Source of the DNA: Agromyces bauzanensis
Lineage (GTDB): Bacteria > Actinomycetota > Actinomycetes > Actinomycetales > Microbacteriaceae
DNA: 64,000 bases
NCBI RefSeq assembly: GCF_014645655.1
Contig: NZ_BMMD01000013.1
Span: 1-64,000, forward strand
Direction of reading: 5' to 3'
The stretch's first letter is position 1; each line of letters starts with the position of its first letter. This document shows, in pieces, positions 61,542-64,000 of the stretch. Made by a program: the position numbers and the translations under genes. The notes below the pieces were generated by a model. That model was not told the DNA's origin. It made no database searches and saw only the letters and a list, made by a program, of their open reading frames with translations.

Positions 61542-62894
61542 TCAGTCGCGCGAAGCCGCGTACCCCTGCAGGAACAGCGCCTCGCTGAGGGCGAGCCGTT
61601 CGATCTCGGTGGGATCGACGCTCTCGTTCGGCGCGTGGATGAGGGCGAGCGGCTCTTCGACGCCCATCAGGATGATCTCCGCGTCGGGGTAGGTGTCGGT
61701 GAAGACGTTGCAGAGCGGGATCGACCCGCCCTGGCCGAGCTTCGTCATCGGCGTGCCGTAGGCCTCCTGCATGGCCGCGGCCATCGCCCGGTAGGCCGGC
61801 CCGTCGACCTGCGCCTCGAAGGGCGATCCCTCCGCCTCGAGCTCGACATCGACGTGCACTCCCCACGGCGCGGCGGCGCGCAGGTGCGCGTCGAGTGCGG
61901 CGTGGGCCTCGTCCGGTGCCGTGCCGGGAGGGATCCGAAGGTTGAGCCGTGCGGCGGCGTGTGGCACGATCGCGGCCGTCGACCCCACCACGGGCGGACA
62001 GTCGATGCCGAGCACCGTGACGGCCGGCCGGGCCCAGAGCATGTCGGAGACGCTGCCGTCGCCGAGCAGCGCGACGCCCTCGAGGAGGCCGGCGTCGGAG
62101 CGGAACTGCTCGGGCGGATACGGCGCGCCGTCCCAACGCCGGGAGGCGTCGAGTCCGGTGATCGTCGTATTGCCGGCCGCGTCGCGCATCGACGCGAGGA
62201 TCGCGATGAGCGCGGCGAGCGCGTCGGGTGCGGGGCCGCCGAACATGCCGGAGTGCACCTCGGAGGCGAGCGCACGCACCGTCACCACCACGTTCACCAT
62301 GCCGCGCAGGGTCACGGTCGCGGCCGGCTGCCCGACCTCGGCGTTGCCCGTGTCGCACACGAGGATGGCGTCGGCGCGCAGGAGATCGGGGTTCGCGGCC
62401 ACGAACGCCTCGAGCCCGCCCGTGCCCTGCTCCTCGGAACCCTCGATGACGAGCTTCAGGTGGACCGGCACGTCGTCGCCGAGCGCCCGCAGCGCGAGCA
62501 GGTGCATGAGGATGTTGCCCTTGCAGTCGGCGGCGCCGCGACCATACCAGCGGCCATCGACGTCGGTGAGCTCGAATGGCGGCGTGCGCCACGCCGACTC
62601 GTCGAGCGGTGGCTGCACGTCGTAATGGGCGTACAGGAGCACGGTCGCCGCATCGGGATCGGATGCGGGCCGCAATCCGACGACGGCCCTGCTGCCATCG
62701 GGTGTCGGCTCGAGCCTGGCGTCGGCGAACCCGAGTTCCGCGAACCGGTCGCGCACCCAGAGCGCCGCCTTCTCGCACTCCTCGGGCGGGAACTGGCGGG
62801 GGTCGGCGACGGACCTGATGGCCACGAGCTCGGCCAGCTCCTGCCGGGCCGACGACATCAGGTCGCCGACCCGTGAACGCAGGTCCACGATCAC
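61542..62894 (-). CDS. M20 family dipeptidase
   Basis: 450 residues. Metal ligands in LLYAHYDVQPPLDES, GRGAADCKGNILMHLLALRA, VIEGSEEQGTGGLEAF and VCDTGNAEVG, plus a dimerisation domain (residues about 195-340) and the final His in LIHAPNESVD. Cleaves dipeptides or acylated amino acids in the cytosol. GTG 62894 overlaps the stop of the upstream small gene by 4 bp. Confidence 0.9.
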   Translation of the reverse strand: MIVDLRSRVGDLMSSARQELAELVAIRSVADPRQFPPEECEKAALWVRDRFAELGFADARLEPTPDGSRAVVGLRPASDPDAATVLLYAHYDVQPPLDESAWRTPPFELTDVDGRWYGRGAADCKGNILMHLLALRALGDDVPVHLKLVIEGSEEQGTGGLEAFVAANPDLLRADAILVCDTGNAEVGQPAATVTLRGMVNVVVTVRALASEVHSGMFGGPAPDALAALIAILASMRDAAGNTTITGLDASRRWDGAPYPPEQFRSDAGLLEGVALLGDGSVSDMLWARPAVTVLGIDCPPVVGSTAAIVPHAAARLNLRIPPGTAPDEAHAALDAHLRAAAPWGVHVDVELEAEGSPFEAQVDGPAYRAMAAAMQEAYGTPMTKLGQGGSIPLCNVFTDTYPDAEIILMGVEEPLALIHAPNESVDPTEIERLALSEALFLQGYAASRD

Positions 62895-63340
62895 CCGCCG
62901 CTTCCGTCGACGGTCTCGAGGCCGTCGATGAACTCCTGGAACTCCTCGAGCTCGTCAGGGCAGTAGACCTCGACGATCAGCAGCACACCCTGCACCGAAC
63001 GGCTCTCGGCGATCACGGGCCGGATGCCGGGACCGCCCGCGCCGTTCGAGAGCAGGCTGAGGAGCGCCGCGCGGTTCAGCGCGCCGTTCGGATCGGCGCA
63101 GACGATGTCGCCGTCGTCGCCGAGGACGCGGGAGATCATCTCGACCGAGGGCGTCGTCTCCGCCCCGGCGTCTTCGAGCGCCTGGATCAGCTCCTGGGCC
63201 TTCTCCTCGGCTTGGGCGGTCTGCCTGGCGGACCGGAACATGATGAGGGCGATCACGGCGAGGATCACCAGTACGACGACCACCACGATGTAGAGGACCG
63301 AGCGTTCGCGCCTCGTCGACGTCTCCGTCTGCGTGCTCAT
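62891..63340 (-). CDS. membrane-anchored small protein of unknown function
   Basis: 149 residues. A single hydrophobic helix (VLYIVVVVVLVILAVIALIM, residues about 16-35) is followed by an acidic extracytoplasmic domain with two cysteines (DIVCADPNGALNRAALLSLL and VEVYCPDELEEF). No family recognised. Lies between the antiporter and the peptidase, overlapping both by 4 bp, which suggests a three-gene unit for amino acid or peptide use. Confidence 0.7.
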   Translation of the reverse strand: MSTQTETSTRRERSVLYIVVVVVLVILAVIALIMFRSARQTAQAEEKAQELIQALEDAGAETTPSVEMISRVLGDDGDIVCADPNGALNRAALLSLLSNGAGGPGIRPVIAESRSVQGVLLIVEVYCPDELEEFQEFIDGLETVDGSGG

Positions 63341-64000
63341 GATTCCTTCACCTCCGACTGCTCAGCAAGACCGGGCTCCTGCGGGAGCTTCCATGACGGC
63401 TTGCGGAACCTGTAGAACAACCACGGCACGAGCAGGCCGAGCCCGAGCGCTCCGCCCGCGACGATCACGAAATAGATCCACGGGTTGCCGCCGCCGAACT
63501 GCGACGGCGGGATGAACCCGACGAGCAGTGCCGCGAGCGAGGCGGCGAATCCGACTCCGCACAGGCCGATGAGCATCGGGGCCCGATAGCCACGCGGGTG
63601 ATCGGGGTGACTGCGGCGCAGCCGTATGGCGGCGACGAACATGAGCAGGTACATGATCAGGTACACCTGCGTCGTGATCACCGAGAAGATCCAGTACGCG
63701 CTCGAGACATCCGGGATCAGGGCGTAGCCGAGTGCGATCACCGTGGTGACGAGGCCCTGCGTGACGAGCAGGTTCTGCTGCACGCCGTGCTTGTTCAGCC
63801 GCTGCAGGAAGGGAGGCAGATAGCCCTCCTCCCGTGAGATCAGCAGCAGACCCTTCGACGGCCCGGCGAGCCAGGTCAACATGCCGCCGAGGGAGGCCGC
63901 CACCAGGGCGATGCCGATGATCGGGGTGAGCCACTGCCAGTCGAAGACCGCGAGCACTGCGTCGAACGCCTGCATGACGCCGGCGGTGAGCGAGAGCTCC
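63337..64000 (-). CDS. amino acid antiporter, GadC-like, C-terminal part (5' end beyond the window)
   Basis: About 221 residues visible. ELSLTAGVMQAFDAVLA, GMLTWLAGPSKGLLLISREE and GYLPPFLQRLNKHGVQQNLL are hallmarks of the glutamate:GABA antiporter (GadC / YjeM-like) branch of APC transporters. The last two to three helices and a basic tail (FRKPSWKLPQEPGLAEQSEV) are present; the C-terminal autoinhibitory plug of GadC is not obvious. The start lies beyond base 64000. It could exchange glutamate for the GABA made by the gadB product. Confidence 0.8.
   Translation of the reverse strand, partial: ELSLTAGVMQAFDAVLAVFDWQWLTPIIGIALVAASLGGMLTWLAGPSKGLLLISREEGYLPPFLQRLNKHGVQQNLLVTQGLVTTVIALGYALIPDVSSAYWIFSVITTQVYLIMYLLMFVAAIRLRRSHPDHPRGYRAPMLIGLCGVGFAASLAALLVGFIPPSQFGGGNPWIYFVIVAGGALGLGLLVPWLFYRFRKPSWKLPQEPGLAEQSEVKES

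Noticed and set aside
1-64000. tRNA or rRNA genes
   Set aside because: No cloverleaf, CCA-adjacent or rRNA-like sequence was noticed on either strand, though a covariance-model search was not possible.

Overview
The window looks like the chromosome of a high-GC actinobacterium of the family Microbacteriaceae, perhaps Agromyces-like. The evidence is GC-rich third codon positions, abundant GTG starts, perfect actinobacterial parS palindromes, the murJ / DUF6049 / cca arrangement and the abundance of the word GGATGCC/GGCATCC. It is an origin-proximal segment: parA-parB, trxA-trxB, murJ, cca, rpsF-ssb-rpsR-rplI and dnaB normally lie on one side of dnaA in this family. dnaA itself is not in the window.

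Layout. 1-1.97 kb: insertion-sequence wreckage (the start of an IS3-type orfA abutting a broken IS1380-type transposase), then a gene-free stretch with a diverged, repeated parS-bearing unit. 2-5.4 kb: parA with a very long N-terminal extension, and parB; four perfect parS sites lie upstream of or inside parA. 5.4-9.2 kb (minus): a ddl-type ligase, a PLP aminotransferase, trxA and trxB. 9.4-13.4 kb (minus): murJ and DUF6049. 13.5-14.9 kb: cca. 15-16.3 kb: an AbiEi/DUF559-like gene between two palindromic repeats, then a TGAGG microsatellite and a G-rich tract. 16.4-20.1 kb: rpsF-ssb-rpsR-rplI, a DnaA-box-rich gap and dnaB.

20-33 kb is accessory and metabolic: a DHFR-like protein, a CPBP protease, GNAT, a PadR-controlled ABC exporter, the transhydrogenase pntAB, HdeD-like, purB and a low-molecular-weight phosphatase. 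33-36 kb: a truncated phosphotransferase, a WXG100-like small protein overlapping an alpha/beta hydrolase gene, and a holin-like protein. 36-41 kb: hisC and the E1-alpha/E1-beta/E2 genes of a 2-oxoacid dehydrogenase. 41.6-45.7 kb: a znu zinc importer with its own zur and a Zur-type operator. 45.9-49.3 kb: a GAP-family protein, and gadB with a membrane protein. 49.3-50.8 kb: cysteine-free rpmB-rpmG-rpsN, and a HU gene. 51-57 kb: a CopD/CtaG copper protein, a membrane-anchored protein, a PIF1-like helicase and a PBP-fold lipoprotein lacking catalytic residues. 57-64 kb: a broken DHFR-like gene, a glutamine amidotransferase, DUF2252, an APC permease, an M20 peptidase and the C-terminal end of a GadC-like antiporter.

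Themes. Chromosome segregation and replication genes sit with unusual parS and DnaA-box architecture. Zinc supply (znu-zur) lies about 4 kb from zinc-independent ribosomal proteins. Acid or GABA metabolism is represented by gadB and a GadC-like transporter. Seven genes have a TANNNT -10 element only 6-7 nt before the start codon, pointing to leaderless transcripts. At least seven broken genes show ongoing decay. No tRNA, rRNA or CRISPR array was seen.
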